DNA of 64,000 nt, from positions 1 to 64,000 of the forward strand of contig CAMCPL010000006.1 in assembly GCA_945876745.1 (NCBI GenBank). The letters are read 5' to 3'. The notes under the pieces are model-generated. The model ran no database searches and was not told where the DNA came from. It saw only the letters and a program-made list of their open reading frames with translations. The DNA comes from an uncultured Clostridia bacterium (GTDB taxonomy: Bacteria > Bacillota > Clostridia > Oscillospirales > Acutalibacteraceae). The position numbers were made by a program, and so were the translations under genes. Below are positions 8,572 through 17,218 of this stretch, one piece after another (position 1 is the first letter of the stretch; every line of letters begins with the position of its first letter).

Positions 8572-9871
8572 ACTATCAACGCTTGACAAATATCCGTTTC
8601 ATATGCCGGGGCATAAAAGAAACGAAAAATTCGGCATTACGGGAAGCGATATAGACATAACCGAAATTGACGGCTTTGACAATCTGCACGCACCGAACGG
8701 CGTTATTGCAGATACGGAAAACCGTCTTAAAAAAATATACAAAAGCACTCGTTCATTCATCAGCGTAAACGGCTCTACTGCCGGAATACTGGCAGGAATA
8801 CACGCAGTTTGCGACAGAGGCGACACGGTTATTGTTGCAAGAAACTGTCACAAAAGCGTATTCAACGCCTGTATGCTTCTCGAACTAAACGTAAAATACA
8901 TTGAGCCTGAATTTGATTATACAAACGGCTACTACACGAGCGTTGCTCAAAAAACGGTTGACGAAGCGTTAAGAAATGTTAAAAACGCAAAGGCAATAAT
9001 TATCACCTGCCCCACATACGAGGGCTTTATAAGCAGGATAAAATGCGATATACCGATTATCACGGACGCCGCACACGGCGCTCATCTCGGACTCGGCTAT
9101 TTTCCCGAATACCCGAAAAGCGACATAGTCATATCCTCGCTTCACAAGACATTGCCGAGCCTTACGCAAACGGCGGTAGTAAACGTATACAACGAAAAAT
9201 ACATAAAAGGCGTTAAGCGGTATATGGATATTTTTCAAACTACGTCACCGAGCTATGTACTTATGAACAGTATTGATTTATGCTGTAACTACATAGAAAG
9301 CAATCCGCTTGATTTCGGCATTTTTTATGAAAGGCTTTGCGATTTAAGGCTTGCCGAAACGAACAATTTGAGAATACAGTACACCGACGATATTTCAAAA
9401 ATTGTTCTGTCCTGTGCAAACACAGACATAAGCGGTATTGAGCTTGCGGATAAATTCAGAAACGAATACAATATTGAGCCCGAATATGCAAGCGAGAGAT
9501 ACGTTCTGTTTATGGCGACAATCGGCGACACTCAAGAGGGCTTAAACGCCTTGAAGTCGGCTATTGAAAAAATCGACGAGGAATTGCTTTCAACCTATTG
9601 CGAAATAATAAAAAAGCCGCCTGTTTCAAGCGAAATTAAAAAAATTTGCATATCAAGTGAATATGAAGCGTGTAATTTAAGCGACAGCATCGGTAAAATT
9701 AGCAACGAATTTGTTTTTGCATACCCACCGGGAATACCGATAATTGCACCGAATGAGGTGATTTCGCAAAAGGCTGTCGAATATATCGCCCTTGCAAGTG
9801 AAAAGGGTGTAAACATATTATCGGACAGCGGCGAAGTTCCCAATAAAATATTGACAAAAAAAGCATTATAA
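8555..9871 (+). CDS. Orn/Lys/Arg decarboxylase-family PLP enzyme
   Basis: Fold-type I PLP enzyme, 438 residues. The N-terminal PFHMPGHKRN, the PLP-ring aspartate in TDAAHGAHLG and the Schiff-base lysine in SSLHKTLPSLTQ are diagnostic of the arginine/lysine/ornithine decarboxylase family. It lacks the wing domain of the large inducible decarboxylases and is the short Firmicute form, similar to Bacillus YaaO or SpeA. Which amino acid it uses cannot be decided, and no other polyamine gene is adjacent. Translation starts at TTG (8555) behind AAGGAGAG, inside the end of the membrane protein gene. Confidence 0.88.
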   Translation: MRLHDKLSTLDKYPFHMPGHKRNEKFGITGSDIDITEIDGFDNLHAPNGVIADTENRLKKIYKSTRSFISVNGSTAGILAGIHAVCDRGDTVIVARNCHKSVFNACMLLELNVKYIEPEFDYTNGYYTSVAQKTVDEALRNVKNAKAIIITCPTYEGFISRIKCDIPIITDAAHGAHLGLGYFPEYPKSDIVISSLHKTLPSLTQTAVVNVYNEKYIKGVKRYMDIFQTTSPSYVLMNSIDLCCNYIESNPLDFGIFYERLCDLRLAETNNLRIQYTDDISKIVLSCANTDISGIELADKFRNEYNIEPEYASERYVLFMATIGDTQEGLNALKSAIEKIDEELLSTYCEIIKKPPVSSEIKKICISSEYEACNLSDSIGKISNEFVFAYPPGIPIIAPNEVISQKAVEYIALASEKGVNILSDSGEVPNKILTKKAL

Positions 9872-9879
9872 TTTATAAT
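9851..9879 (+). promoter_or_regulatory. Consensus sigma-A promoter of the SCIFF peptide gene
   Basis: TTGACA (9851-9856), a 17-bp spacer and TATAAT (9874-9879) match the consensus at every position. The -35 box lies inside the last codons of the upstream decarboxylase gene. The predicted start at about 9886 gives a leader of roughly 27 nt before the peptide start. Confidence 0.85.
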
Positions 9880-9912
9880 AGCATAGAAATAAATTTTAAC
9901 GAGGTGTTTGAT

Positions 9913-10059
9913 ATGAAGAGAATCAATACTTTAAGCTCAAGAAATCTTTGCGAGTCTGCTAAAAAAGGCGGCTGCGGCGAGTGCCAGACTTCATGCCAGT
10001 CTGCATCAAAGACATCTTGCTCGGTAGCTAACCAAAAGTGCGAGCAGCTCAAGAAGTAA
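9913..10059 (+). CDS. scfA: SCIFF-family ribosomal peptide precursor (six Cys in forty-five)
   Basis: A 48-residue peptide in front of its radical SAM maturase. It has the SCIFF core with CGECQTSCQSA and ends in VANQKCEQLKK. Its six cysteines are at 13, 21, 24, 28, 36 and 43. In the canonical SCIFF core, as I remember it, the spacing is C-x2-C-x3-C-x3-C-x3-C-x6-C; here the fourth of these is Ser32, and Cys13 in the leader restores the count to six. Position 37, which I recall as the Thr acceptor of the Cys32-Thr37 thioether in Tte1186a/CteA, is Ser37. GAGGTG precedes the ATG. A consensus promoter and a hairpin terminator surround the gene, suggesting an abundant short transcript. The biological role of SCIFF peptides is unknown. 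Confidence 0.93.
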   Translation: MKRINTLSSRNLCESAKKGGCGECQTSCQSASKTSCSVANQKCEQLKK

Positions 10060-10083
10060 AATAGGCAAAGCTGATTACAGACT

Positions 10084-10111
10084 ACGGCGGCGTTGTGATG
10101 CTGCCGTTTTT
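10084..10111 (+). terminator. Hairpin with T-tract between scfA and scfB
   Basis: An 8-bp stem, ACGGCGGC (10084-10091) with GCTGCCGT (10100-10107), one G-U pair, an 8-nt loop, followed by a run of T to 10111. It would end most transcripts after the peptide gene and let a fraction read into the maturase gene. Confidence 0.75.
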
Positions 10112-10135
10112 CTGTATGACGGATAAGGAATAAAG

Positions 10136-11530
10136 ATGATACACGCATACAAGATGAACGGTTATAATATCATTATTGACCAAAACAGCGGTTGTGTTCA
10201 CAGCGTTGACGAGGTTGCATACGATATTATTACACGATATGAAAACGAAGACAAAGAAAGCATAAAAAAATACATACTTGAAAAATACTCGGATTGTGAA
10301 GATGTCAGCGACGAGGATATTGAGGAGTGCTTCGAGGATATTGAAGCGCTCAAAAAGCAGGGCAAGCTATTCACCGAGGATATTTTTGAGCCGACTGCCG
10401 ACGAATTCAAAAAAAGGCAGGGCGTAATAAAGGCAATATGCCTGCACGTTGCGCACGGATGCAATCTCAACTGCGAATATTGCTTTGCAGGCAAAGGTGA
10501 ATACGGCGGTGCGGACAAGGGACTGATGAGCCTTGAGGTCGGAAAAAGAGCGCTTGATTTCTTGATTGAGCAAAGCGGTACGAGGAAAAATCTTGAGGTT
10601 GACTTTTTCGGCGGCGAGCCGCTTCTCAACTGGGAGGTTTGCAAGGAGCTTGTCAGATACGGAAGAGAAAAGGAAAAGCAGTTTGACAAGAATTTTCGCT
10701 TTACACTTACTACAAACGGCGTTTTGGTTGACGACGAGGTTATTGATTTTTGCAACAGGGAAATGAGTAACGTTGTTCTTTCGCTTGACGGAAGAAAGAG
10801 CGTTCACGATAAATTACGCAAAACGCCCAACGGCAAGGGCAGCTATGACCTTATAGTGGACAAATTCAAAAAATTTGCCGACAGCAGAGGTCAAAAGGAC
10901 TACTATATGCGAGGCACCTACACTCATTTCAACACCGATTTTTCAAAGGATTTAATCCACATGGCAGACCTCGGATTTAGGGAATTATCGGTTGAGCCGG
11001 TTGTTTGCCCGCCCGACGAAGAGTGGGCGTTAAAGGAAAGCGATTTGCCGATACTCAAAGAGCAGTACCAAATTCTCGCAGACGAAATGCTCAAAAGATA
11101 CAGAAAGGGCAACGGCTTTACATTCTATCACTATATGATTGACCTTGACCACGGTCCTTGCGTTGTCAAGAGAATAAGCGGTTGCGGAGTAGGAACGGAA
11201 TATATGGCAGTAACGCCGAGCGGAGACCTGTTCCCCTGTCATCAGTTTGTCGGCGACGACAATTTCAAATTAGGCAACATATACGACGGTGTAACTAATC
11301 CGAGTGTTTTGGAGCAGTTCAAAAAATGTAACATATATTCGCACAGAGAATGTAAGGACTGCTTTGCAAAAATGTATTGCTCGGGCGGCTGTGCGGCAAA
11401 CGCATACCACACAACAGGAAGCGTCAACGGCGTATACGAATTCGGTTGTGAACTTCACAGAAAGAGGATTGAATGTGCGATTATGCTCAAGGTTGCCGAA
11501 GCAGAAGAAAATTTGAAAGTTGAATATTAA
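10136..11530 (+). CDS. scfB: Radical SAM SCIFF-peptide maturase (thioether-forming)
   Basis: Radical SAM/SPASM enzyme of 464 residues that installs a thioether cross-link in the adjacent SCIFF peptide. Residues 1-80 form a PqqD-like peptide-recognition region. The [4Fe-4S]-SAM motif is CNLNCEYC with cysteines 109, 113 and 116. FFGGEPLLNW is the SAM-binding GGE motif. The C-terminal SPASM domain supplies the auxiliary cluster cysteines in SGCGVG, LFPCHQF, CKDCFAKMYCSGGC and EFGCELH. Nothing is missing, so the enzyme should be active despite the unusual peptide. Its start has AAGGAA upstream. It ends before a repeat-rich convergent region. Confidence 0.95.
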   Translation: MIHAYKMNGYNIIIDQNSGCVHSVDEVAYDIITRYENEDKESIKKYILEKYSDCEDVSDEDIEECFEDIEALKKQGKLFTEDIFEPTADEFKKRQGVIKAICLHVAHGCNLNCEYCFAGKGEYGGADKGLMSLEVGKRALDFLIEQSGTRKNLEVDFFGGEPLLNWEVCKELVRYGREKEKQFDKNFRFTLTTNGVLVDDEVIDFCNREMSNVVLSLDGRKSVHDKLRKTPNGKGSYDLIVDKFKKFADSRGQKDYYMRGTYTHFNTDFSKDLIHMADLGFRELSVEPVVCPPDEEWALKESDLPILKEQYQILADEMLKRYRKGNGFTFYHYMIDLDHGPCVVKRISGCGVGTEYMAVTPSGDLFPCHQFVGDDNFKLGNIYDGVTNPSVLEQFKKCNIYSHRECKDCFAKMYCSGGCAANAYHTTGSVNGVYEFGCELHRKRIECAIMLKVAEAEENLKVEY

Positions 11531-11534
11531 GCAA

Positions 11535-11607
11535 AAACGACTTGTCGAATTAAAGACAAGTCGTTTCAGCGTGTCGAAAAAGACAAATAATAAATTTCGA
11601 CACGCTG
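11535..11607. repeat. Two adjacent perfect hairpins after scfB
   Basis: Arms AAACGACTTGTC (11535-11546) and GACAAGTCGTTT (11555-11566), followed directly by CAGCGTGTCGAAA (11567-11579) and TTTCGACACGCTG (11595-11607). The first hairpin could help end scfB transcription, though no long T run follows. The whole 11531-11882 stretch holds no gene I can support; it is made of hairpins and repeat-like segments. Confidence 0.7.
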
Positions 11608-11695
11608 GTAGGCTGTTGAGAAATGGGCTGAATTTCGTTTTCTTGCGAGGGAAGATGTACATCGGTACCTCGACCGAACAAAAAACGAAAAACAC

Positions 11696-11730
11696 AAAAA
11701 TGGCTTGGATTCGATGTCCAAGCCATTTTT
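11696..11730. terminator. Bidirectional terminator hairpin
   Basis: Perfect 14-bp stem AAAAATGGCTTGGA (11696-11709) and TCCAAGCCATTTTT (11717-11730), with A-rich and T-rich ends that work in both directions. It lies between convergent scfB and lepA. Confidence 0.7.
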
Positions 11731-11743
11731 CCAATCCTTCCGT

Positions 11744-11783
11744 CAGCACATAAGTGCTGCCACCTCCTTTTACACAAAGGAGG
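11744..11783. repeat. Double-hairpin dispersed repeat
   Basis: CAGCAC/GTGCTG (11744-11749, 11754-11759) followed by CCTCCTTT/AAAGGAGG (11763-11770, 11776-11783). The same architecture, a short variable hairpin next to a pyrimidine-rich one, recurs at 48398-48442. This looks like a member of a dispersed intergenic repeat family. Confidence 0.55.
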
Positions 11784-11841
11784 CAGAAATCGGTTATGTT
11801 TTTATAATATGTGTGGTTCAGTCCACTTTATCGACAGTCTG

Positions 11842-11873
11842 AAAGACTTGTCGAATCAAAGACAAGTCTTTTT
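11842..11873. terminator. Terminator hairpin, second copy of the GACTTGTC stem
   Basis: AAAGACTTGTC (11842-11852) and GACAAGTCTTT (11861-11871) with T's following on the plus strand and A's preceding, so it can terminate lepA on the minus strand. The core is nearly identical to the hairpin at 11535-11566, differing at one loop base and at the stem base. Confidence 0.7.
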
Positions 11874-11882
11874 GATATTATA

Positions 11883-13703
11883 CTAATTTTCATCGTCAGA
11901 GGACAGGCGAAGCACGGCAAGAAACGCCTCCTGCGGAACCTCGACAGAGCCGAAGCGACGCATACGCTTTTTGCCCTCCTTTTGCTTTTCAAGAAGCTTT
12001 TTCTTTCTCGTAACGTCACCGCCGTAGCATTTTGCAAGAACGTCCTTACGAAGTGCCTTAACGGTTTCACGAGCAATAACCTTTCCGCCGATTGCAACCT
12101 GTATGGGAATTTCAAAGAGGTGTCGGGGGATATATTTTTTGAGCTGCTCGGCAATTCGTCTTGCACGCTGATACGCCTTTTCCTTATGAATAATGAACGA
12201 AAGTGCGTCGATAATATCGCCGTTTAGAAGAACATCAACCTTTACCAAATCACTCTTGCGATAATCCTTCATTTCATAATCAAAGGAAGCGTAGCCCCTC
12301 GTTCTCGATTTGAGTGCATCAAAGAAATCGTAAATAATTTCATTCAGCGGAAGCTCATAATGAATATCGACTCTCTCCGGAGTGATGTAGTCCATATTCT
12401 TAAATATTCCTCGCTTATCCTGACACATATCCATAACAGTACCGACAAATTCGCTGGGAACATATATATGAGCGTCTGCAAACGGTTCCTCGCAATAATC
12501 AATATTTGCAGGGTCAGGATAGTTTGTCGGGTTATCAATTTCAACCATAGTACCGTCTGTCAAATGAATTTTATAAACAACGGACGGAACAGTTGCAATA
12601 AGGTCAAGATTATATTCCCTATCAAGTCTTTCCTGAATAATCTCCAAGTGTAGAAGACCCAAGAACCCGCATCTAAATCCAAAGCCGAGCGCCGAAGATG
12701 TTTCGGGCTCATACGACAATGAAGCGTCATTTAGCTGGAGCTTTTCAAGTGCGTCACGAAGCACCTCATAATCCGAGCCGTCGGCAGGATAAAGACCGCA
12801 ATAAACCATAGGATTTACCTTGCGATAGCCGGGCAATGCCTCGGTTGCAGGATTTTCGGCGGTTGTAACGGTATCTCCTACGTGAGCATCTCCGACAGTT
12901 TTTATCGAAGCGGTGATATATCCAACCTCACCGGCTGTAAGCTCCTGCGCTTTTTCCATAGAGGTTGCACGCATATAACCTACTTCAACAACATTAAATT
13001 CTGCGCCTGTTGACATAATACGCATTGTGTCGCCGGCTTTAATCCTACCCTGCATAATGCGAACATAAACGATAACGCCGCGATACGAGTCGTAAATACT
13101 GTCGAAAATAAGCGCCTTAAGCGGCTTATTATCATCGGCAACAGGCGGCTTAATCTCGTTTACGATATATTCCAAAACAGCCTCGACATTCTCACCTGTT
13201 TTAGCGGAAATTCGAGGAGCGTCCATACAGGGTATACCGATAATATCCTCAACCTCTGCGGCTACTCTGTCAGGGTCAGCGGCAGGCAGGTCAATCTTGT
13301 TAATCACCGGCAAAATATCGAGATCGTGGTCAAGCGCAAGATAAGTATTTGCAAGCGTTTGAGCTTCTACGCCCTGAGAAGCGTCAACAATAAGCAAAGC
13401 GCCCTCGCAAGCGGCAAGTGAACGGGAAACCTCATAGTTAAAGTCTACGTGACCGGGAGTGTCAATGAGATTAAAAACATATTCCTCGCCGTTTTTCGCC
13501 TTATAATTCAGCTTTACGGCGTGAGCCTTAATAGTAATTCCACGCTCACGTTCCAAATCCATATCGTCCAAAATCTGCTCTTGCATATCACGTTGTGCAA
13601 CGGAGCTTGTAAGCTCCAAAAGCCTGTCGGCAAGGGTAGATTTGCCGTGGTCGATATGGGCAATTATTGAAAAATTACGAATATTGTTCTTATTTACAGA
13701 CAA
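11883..13703 (-). CDS. lepA: Elongation factor 4 (LepA)
   Basis: Translational GTPase of 606 residues, the standard length. It back-translocates stalled ribosomes or assists 30S biogenesis. G1 motif [10 protein letters not shown]3 DTPGHVDF and G4 NKIDLP are present, as is the LepA-specific C-terminal domain with [10 protein letters not shown] and a basic end. It is the last gene of an operon that begins with the FAD oxidoreductase at 16520, with only 15 nt between it and the upstream nucleotidyltransferase gene. Confidence 0.97.
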   Translation of the reverse strand: MSVNKNNIRNFSIIAHIDHGKSTLADRLLELTSSVAQRDMQEQILDDMDLERERGITIKAHAVKLNYKAKNGEEYVFNLIDTPGHVDFNYEVSRSLAACEGALLIVDASQGVEAQTLANTYLALDHDLDILPVINKIDLPAADPDRVAAEVEDIIGIPCMDAPRISAKTGENVEAVLEYIVNEIKPPVADDNKPLKALIFDSIYDSYRGVIVYVRIMQGRIKAGDTMRIMSTGAEFNVVEVGYMRATSMEKAQELTAGEVGYITASIKTVGDAHVGDTVTTAENPATEALPGYRKVNPMVYCGLYPADGSDYEVLRDALEKLQLNDASLSYEPETSSALGFGFRCGFLGLLHLEIIQERLDREYNLDLIATVPSVVYKIHLTDGTMVEIDNPTNYPDPANIDYCEEPFADAHIYVPSEFVGTVMDMCQDKRGIFKNMDYITPERVDIHYELPLNEIIYDFFDALKSRTRGYASFDYEMKDYRKSDLVKVDVLLNGDIIDALSFIIHKEKAYQRARRIAEQLKKYIPRHLFEIPIQVAIGGKVIARETVKALRKDVLAKCYGGDVTRKKKLLEKQKEGKKRMRRFGSVEVPQEAFLAVLRLSSDDEN

Positions 13704-13718
13704 AAATCCGTCCTCCGT

Positions 13719-14843
13719 TTATTCAGATTCTACATCCTTAATATTTGAAATTTCATCAAGTGTTTTTTTGCCGTTGAACATCGCCTTAAACAGCCGCAAA
13801 ATATAGTATAAAGGCAGAAGATACGGCTTTTTTTCGAGTATACGGTTATCGGCTACCATTTTTGCTTTAGGCGGGAAAAGACGATACAAGAGATAATCCT
13901 TTTTCGCCTGTTCGAGATTTGAATTTTCCGACATTTTCTTTATTCTGTTTGCAATTCTGATACTGCCGTTTCCGAAAATTCCGAAATTCATAAACGTTTC
14001 AAGAAGCTCAAGCTCCCCGTCATCAAGCTCGTTTTCATCAAACATATCAAATGCGAGCTTTCTGCATTTGTGCTCATATTCGGAAATATTATATTCACTC
14101 ATAAAGCTGTCAATACGCTTCCAGTCGAGCTTGTCCTGCTCTTTTTTTAGGAACAGATAGTTATCTGCTAAAAAGCGTATTCCGCAGCCCGCAGTTGTAA
14201 AGTGCTTATACATATGACACACGGAATAGATATAAATATCCTCCAAGCCCATATGATACATACACGGTCTTTCGTCGTCCTTTACTGCGTTTTCCCAAAG
14301 ATTATCAAATTTCGGGCAAAAATCGTGTTCATCAAAAAACAAGCTGCGATGAAATTCAAATGTACAGTAAGGGGGCTTATGATAATCGTCGCTGTTCTCG
14401 CCGGTTGCAATACATTTATAGCCCATTGACTTCATTAATTCGGCAACGCCATCACGATATTTTATATCGAACAAAATATCATTGTCGCTCATTTGGCGCA
14501 TCGACTCCATAGGATAATAATCCTTTATTATCAAGCCTTTAAGAGGCATATATTTTATACCGTGTTCATCAAACGCGTCATAAACTTCGCTACGCTCGTT
14601 ATTAATAACGAGCATACGGGATATTTCGCTCAAATTATAATCCCTGAATTTCTGCTTATATTCATCGGGAACACTTAAATCGTCTTTTATTAGCGGAAAA
14701 ATAATATTGTATACCTGATGCTTACGGGCAAGCGACAGCAGGGTTGAATAGTCAATTCCCTCCTGATGCCGTACCTCTTTGCCGTTTAGCGCACAAGAGA
14801 GAAGATGAACAAGATATTCAACCTCTTTCTTTTTGTTGTCCAT
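13719..14843 (-). CDS. Nucleotidyltransferase family protein (NTP_transf_5), PqqD-linked paralogue
   Basis: A 374-residue paralogue of the protein at 3889-5088. The equivalent motif is YMPLKGLIIKDYYP followed by QMSDNDILF, so the D-x-D is kept as DND while the Ser after LKG is replaced by Leu. Helical central part and basic C-terminal tail are shared. It starts 2 nt after the stop of a PqqD-like gene, which suggests a functional pair; such pairs are known from RiPP and polysaccharide clusters, but no precursor peptide or kinase is visible next to this one. Function unknown. Confidence 0.75.
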   Translation of the reverse strand: MDNKKKEVEYLVHLLSCALNGKEVRHQEGIDYSTLLSLARKHQVYNIIFPLIKDDLSVPDEYKQKFRDYNLSEISRMLVINNERSEVYDAFDEHGIKYMPLKGLIIKDYYPMESMRQMSDNDILFDIKYRDGVAELMKSMGYKCIATGENSDDYHKPPYCTFEFHRSLFFDEHDFCPKFDNLWENAVKDDERPCMYHMGLEDIYIYSVCHMYKHFTTAGCGIRFLADNYLFLKKEQDKLDWKRIDSFMSEYNISEYEHKCRKLAFDMFDENELDDGELELLETFMNFGIFGNGSIRIANRIKKMSENSNLEQAKKDYLLYRLFPPKAKMVADNRILEKKPYLLPLYYILRLFKAMFNGKKTLDEISNIKDVESE

Positions 14844-14845
14844 TA

Positions 14846-15112
14846 TTATTTCTCCAAAATTCCGTATTCGTCGAGCTTTGCAATAATTTCGTTCACATCT
14901 GCTCTGATTTCTTCCTCACTTGCGTCATATCTTTCGGTCATAGCGGACACAATACTGTCAACAGTCTGCTCCTTTTGAAGCAGCTTGAATATATAATTTG
15001 CTGTTTCGTTATTGTTGATAATGCCGCTTACGGTTTGAGAAAGCTTGCCGGTTGCAATAGCAAAATCCTGTCCGTCAATGTTACCGAGTACAATTCCTTT
15101 TTTCAGTTTCAT
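14846..15112 (-). CDS. PqqD-like (RRE-fold) protein
   Basis: An 88-residue protein with the PqqD/RRE winged-helix profile: an N-terminal strand pair (KLKKGIVLGNIDGQDF), the NETANYIFKLL helix where family members have a hydrophobic G-x-x-A-x-x-I-W/F motif, and a C-terminal helix in DVNEIIAKLDEYGIL. Such domains bind leader peptides for modifying enzymes. It lies 2 nt upstream of the nucleotidyltransferase gene and 22 nt downstream of the FAD oxidoreductase gene. No peptide substrate is obvious; the SCIFF maturase at 10136 already has its own recognition domain. Confidence 0.75.
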   Translation of the reverse strand: MKLKKGIVLGNIDGQDFAIATGKLSQTVSGIINNNETANYIFKLLQKEQTVDSIVSAMTERYDASEEEIRADVNEIIAKLDEYGILEK

Positions 15113-15134
15113 AAAATATTACCTCTGTTAAAAA

Positions 15135-16520
15135 TTAATTTGAATACTTTTCTATAATCTTATGCGCAACGTATACGCCGCTTGCGCTTGCGTGAGACAG
15201 CGAATGAGTAACACCCGAACCGTCGCCGATAACATAAAGACCCTTATGCACGGTTTCAAGATTTTCATCAAGCTCAACCTGCATATTGTAGAACTTAACC
15301 TCAACGCCGTACAAAAGCGTATCGGGATTTGCAGTACCCGGTGCGATTTTATCGAGCGCATAAATCATTTCGATAATGCCGTCTAAAATACGCTTAGGCA
15401 ATACGAGTGACAAATCGCCGGGAGTTGCCGCCAAGGTGGGAACAACCAAGCCCTCTTCAATTCTCTTCGGTGTACTGCGGCGACCGCTTACCAAATCACC
15501 GAAGCGCTGAACAATAACGCCGCCGCCAAGCATATTAGAAAGCCTTGCGATACTTTCGCCGTAGCCGTTGCTATCCTTAAACGGTTCTGAAAAATGCTTC
15601 GCAACAAGAAGCGCAAAGTTTGTATTTTCAGTCTGCTTTTCAGGATCCTCAAAGCTATGACCGTTTACTGTTACAATTCCGTTTGTATTCTCATTTACTA
15701 CGCTGCCCTTCGGATTCATACAGAATGTGCGCACGTGATCCTCGTAATTCTTCGTTCTGTATACAATCTTGCTTTCATAAAGCTCATCGGTAAGGTGGGA
15801 GAAAATAACGGCAGGAAGTTCAACACGAACGCCGATGTCAACTCTGTTTGAAAGAGTCTTAATATCGAGGCTTTCGCAAACGCTTTCCATCCACTTGCTT
15901 CCGCTTCTGCCGACTGAAACGATACAATCCTTACAGGTGAATTCGCCCTTTTTGCAAACCACCTTATAACCGTCATCAAGCTTTTGAATCTCATCAATAT
16001 GAGTATTGAAATGCCAATCCGCTTTATCCTTTAATTCGTTATAAAGATTTTCAAGCACGACATGGTTTATATCGGTTCCTAAATGTCTTACGGAAGCGTC
16101 AAGAAGATTAAGCTGATTTTGCATACAAATCTTCTTAAAGCCGGAGCCTGCCGTTGAGTACAGCTTGCAGTCCTCACCTCCGTGAGATACATTGATGCTG
16201 TCGACATATTTCATCAAATCTATAGCTTTTTTCTTTCCGATATATTCAAAAAGCGTTCCGCCGAAGTCGTTGGTAATATTATACTTACCGTCTGAAAATG
16301 CGCCTGCACCGCCGAAGCCGCTCATTATAGCACAGGTCTTGCAATGAATACAGCTCTTTATTTTGTCTCCGTCAATCGGACATTTTCTTTTTGCAAGAGA
16401 ATTTCCTGCTTCAAATACGCCGATTTTCAAATCGCACTTTTTCTGCAAAAGCTCATAAGCGGAGAAGATACCGCCCGGTCCTGCGCCGATAATTATTACA
16501 TCATAATCCGTATTAAACAT
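15135..16520 (-). CDS. FAD-dependent oxidoreductase (COG2509-like)
   Basis: A 461-residue flavoprotein. The N-terminus has the dinucleotide-binding motif VIIIGAGPGGIFSAYEL; a cysteine-rich stretch CPIDGDKIKSCIHCKTC at about 50-70 is typical of the subgroup, and the C-terminal GLYVIGDGSGVTHSL completes the FAD site. Members are predicted dehydrogenases with unknown substrate. It is the first gene of the operon running to lepA. No cofactor pathway is adjacent. Confidence 0.85.
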   Translation of the reverse strand: MFNTDYDVIIIGAGPGGIFSAYELLQKKCDLKIGVFEAGNSLAKRKCPIDGDKIKSCIHCKTCAIMSGFGGAGAFSDGKYNITNDFGGTLFEYIGKKKAIDLMKYVDSINVSHGGEDCKLYSTAGSGFKKICMQNQLNLLDASVRHLGTDINHVVLENLYNELKDKADWHFNTHIDEIQKLDDGYKVVCKKGEFTCKDCIVSVGRSGSKWMESVCESLDIKTLSNRVDIGVRVELPAVIFSHLTDELYESKIVYRTKNYEDHVRTFCMNPKGSVVNENTNGIVTVNGHSFEDPEKQTENTNFALLVAKHFSEPFKDSNGYGESIARLSNMLGGGVIVQRFGDLVSGRRSTPKRIEEGLVVPTLAATPGDLSLVLPKRILDGIIEMIYALDKIAPGTANPDTLLYGVEVKFYNMQVELDENLETVHKGLYVIGDGSGVTHSLSHASASGVYVAHKIIEKYSN

Positions 16521-16657
16521 AATTTACCCCTTGTTTTTGGTGTTTGCAGACACAAAGCACCATTATTCACTCTAATGATACCACATTCATAGGGCAAAAA
16601 TCAATATGTATTATATAAAATATATAATTTAGCAAGAAACGAAGTGATAATATTCAA

Positions 16658-16688
16658 GCTCCCCGAAGCCGTAAAGACCTCGGGGAGC
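16658..16688 (-). terminator. Hairpin between the GNAT remnant and the FAD oxidoreductase
   Basis: GCTCCCCGA (16658-16666) pairs with TCGGGGAGC (16680-16688). On the minus strand it is followed by TTGAATATTAT, a weak T-rich tract. The remaining 16521-16718 gap is AT-rich and holds no gene. Confidence 0.55.
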
Positions 16689-16718
16689 CGCCGTTTTGAG
16701 CTAACGCTCGTTATTCAA

Positions 16719-17039
16719 TCAGAAAATTTGACCTGGGAGTCTCAGTTTTTCCTTATAAGGAAATTGTTTATCAAACTCCTCTGCCTCGGCTTCATCTACA
16801 AAATAGCCTTGCGGAGTAGAATACTCGCCTGTCACCGCGTCAATATATCCGTCTATAAGCTCACCGTCCTTTTCCATTACAAAATCAAGCTCTTTTACAA
16901 ACGCTTCGTCATTTCTAAGCTGATTCAAAACATAATGCTCAAGACAACCGGGACGGTATACGTTCCAAAATGCTTCTCTTACAAGGTTTTCAACCTGTCT
17001 ATGCTCTTCTTTTCTTTCTAATCGAATAATACCAGTCAT
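16719..17039 (-). pseudogene. GNAT N-acetyltransferase remnant with internal deletion
   Basis: A 106-residue open frame whose first part (EAFWNVYRPGCLEHYVL, then ELDFVMEKDGELI) matches the N-terminus of YhbS-type GNAT acetyltransferases, and whose end (AEAEEFDKQFPYKEKL) matches their C-terminus as I remember it. The middle, which holds the acetyl-CoA-binding RxxGxG/A motif, is absent, so about 75-80 residues were lost in frame. An AGGAGG lies 14 nt before this start and fits an upstream out-of-frame ATG better. Catalysis is unlikely. Confidence 0.6.
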
Positions 17040-17218
17040 TGTTCTTCATTATTTTTCCTCCTGATAATTAAATGACCGAAATTCCGGGAGGCTTGTTAGA
17101 GATTGAGATTACAAACCTACCGGTTACAATTCAATCTCCGAGATGTTGTTTTTCTTCAAACAGCAATCTCCTTAAAATAAATTTATATATAATCAAGCCT
17201 TACGGCTGATTAACACAG

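Noticed and set aside
10198-10755. Minus-strand frame of 185 codons within scfB
   Set aside because: It is a Ser-rich shadow of the scfB coding strand with no ribosome site or recognisable domain.
11270-11749. Minus-strand frame of 159 codons over the end of scfB
   Set aside because: It is antisense to the SPASM domain coding region and to hairpin repeats and has no ribosome site.
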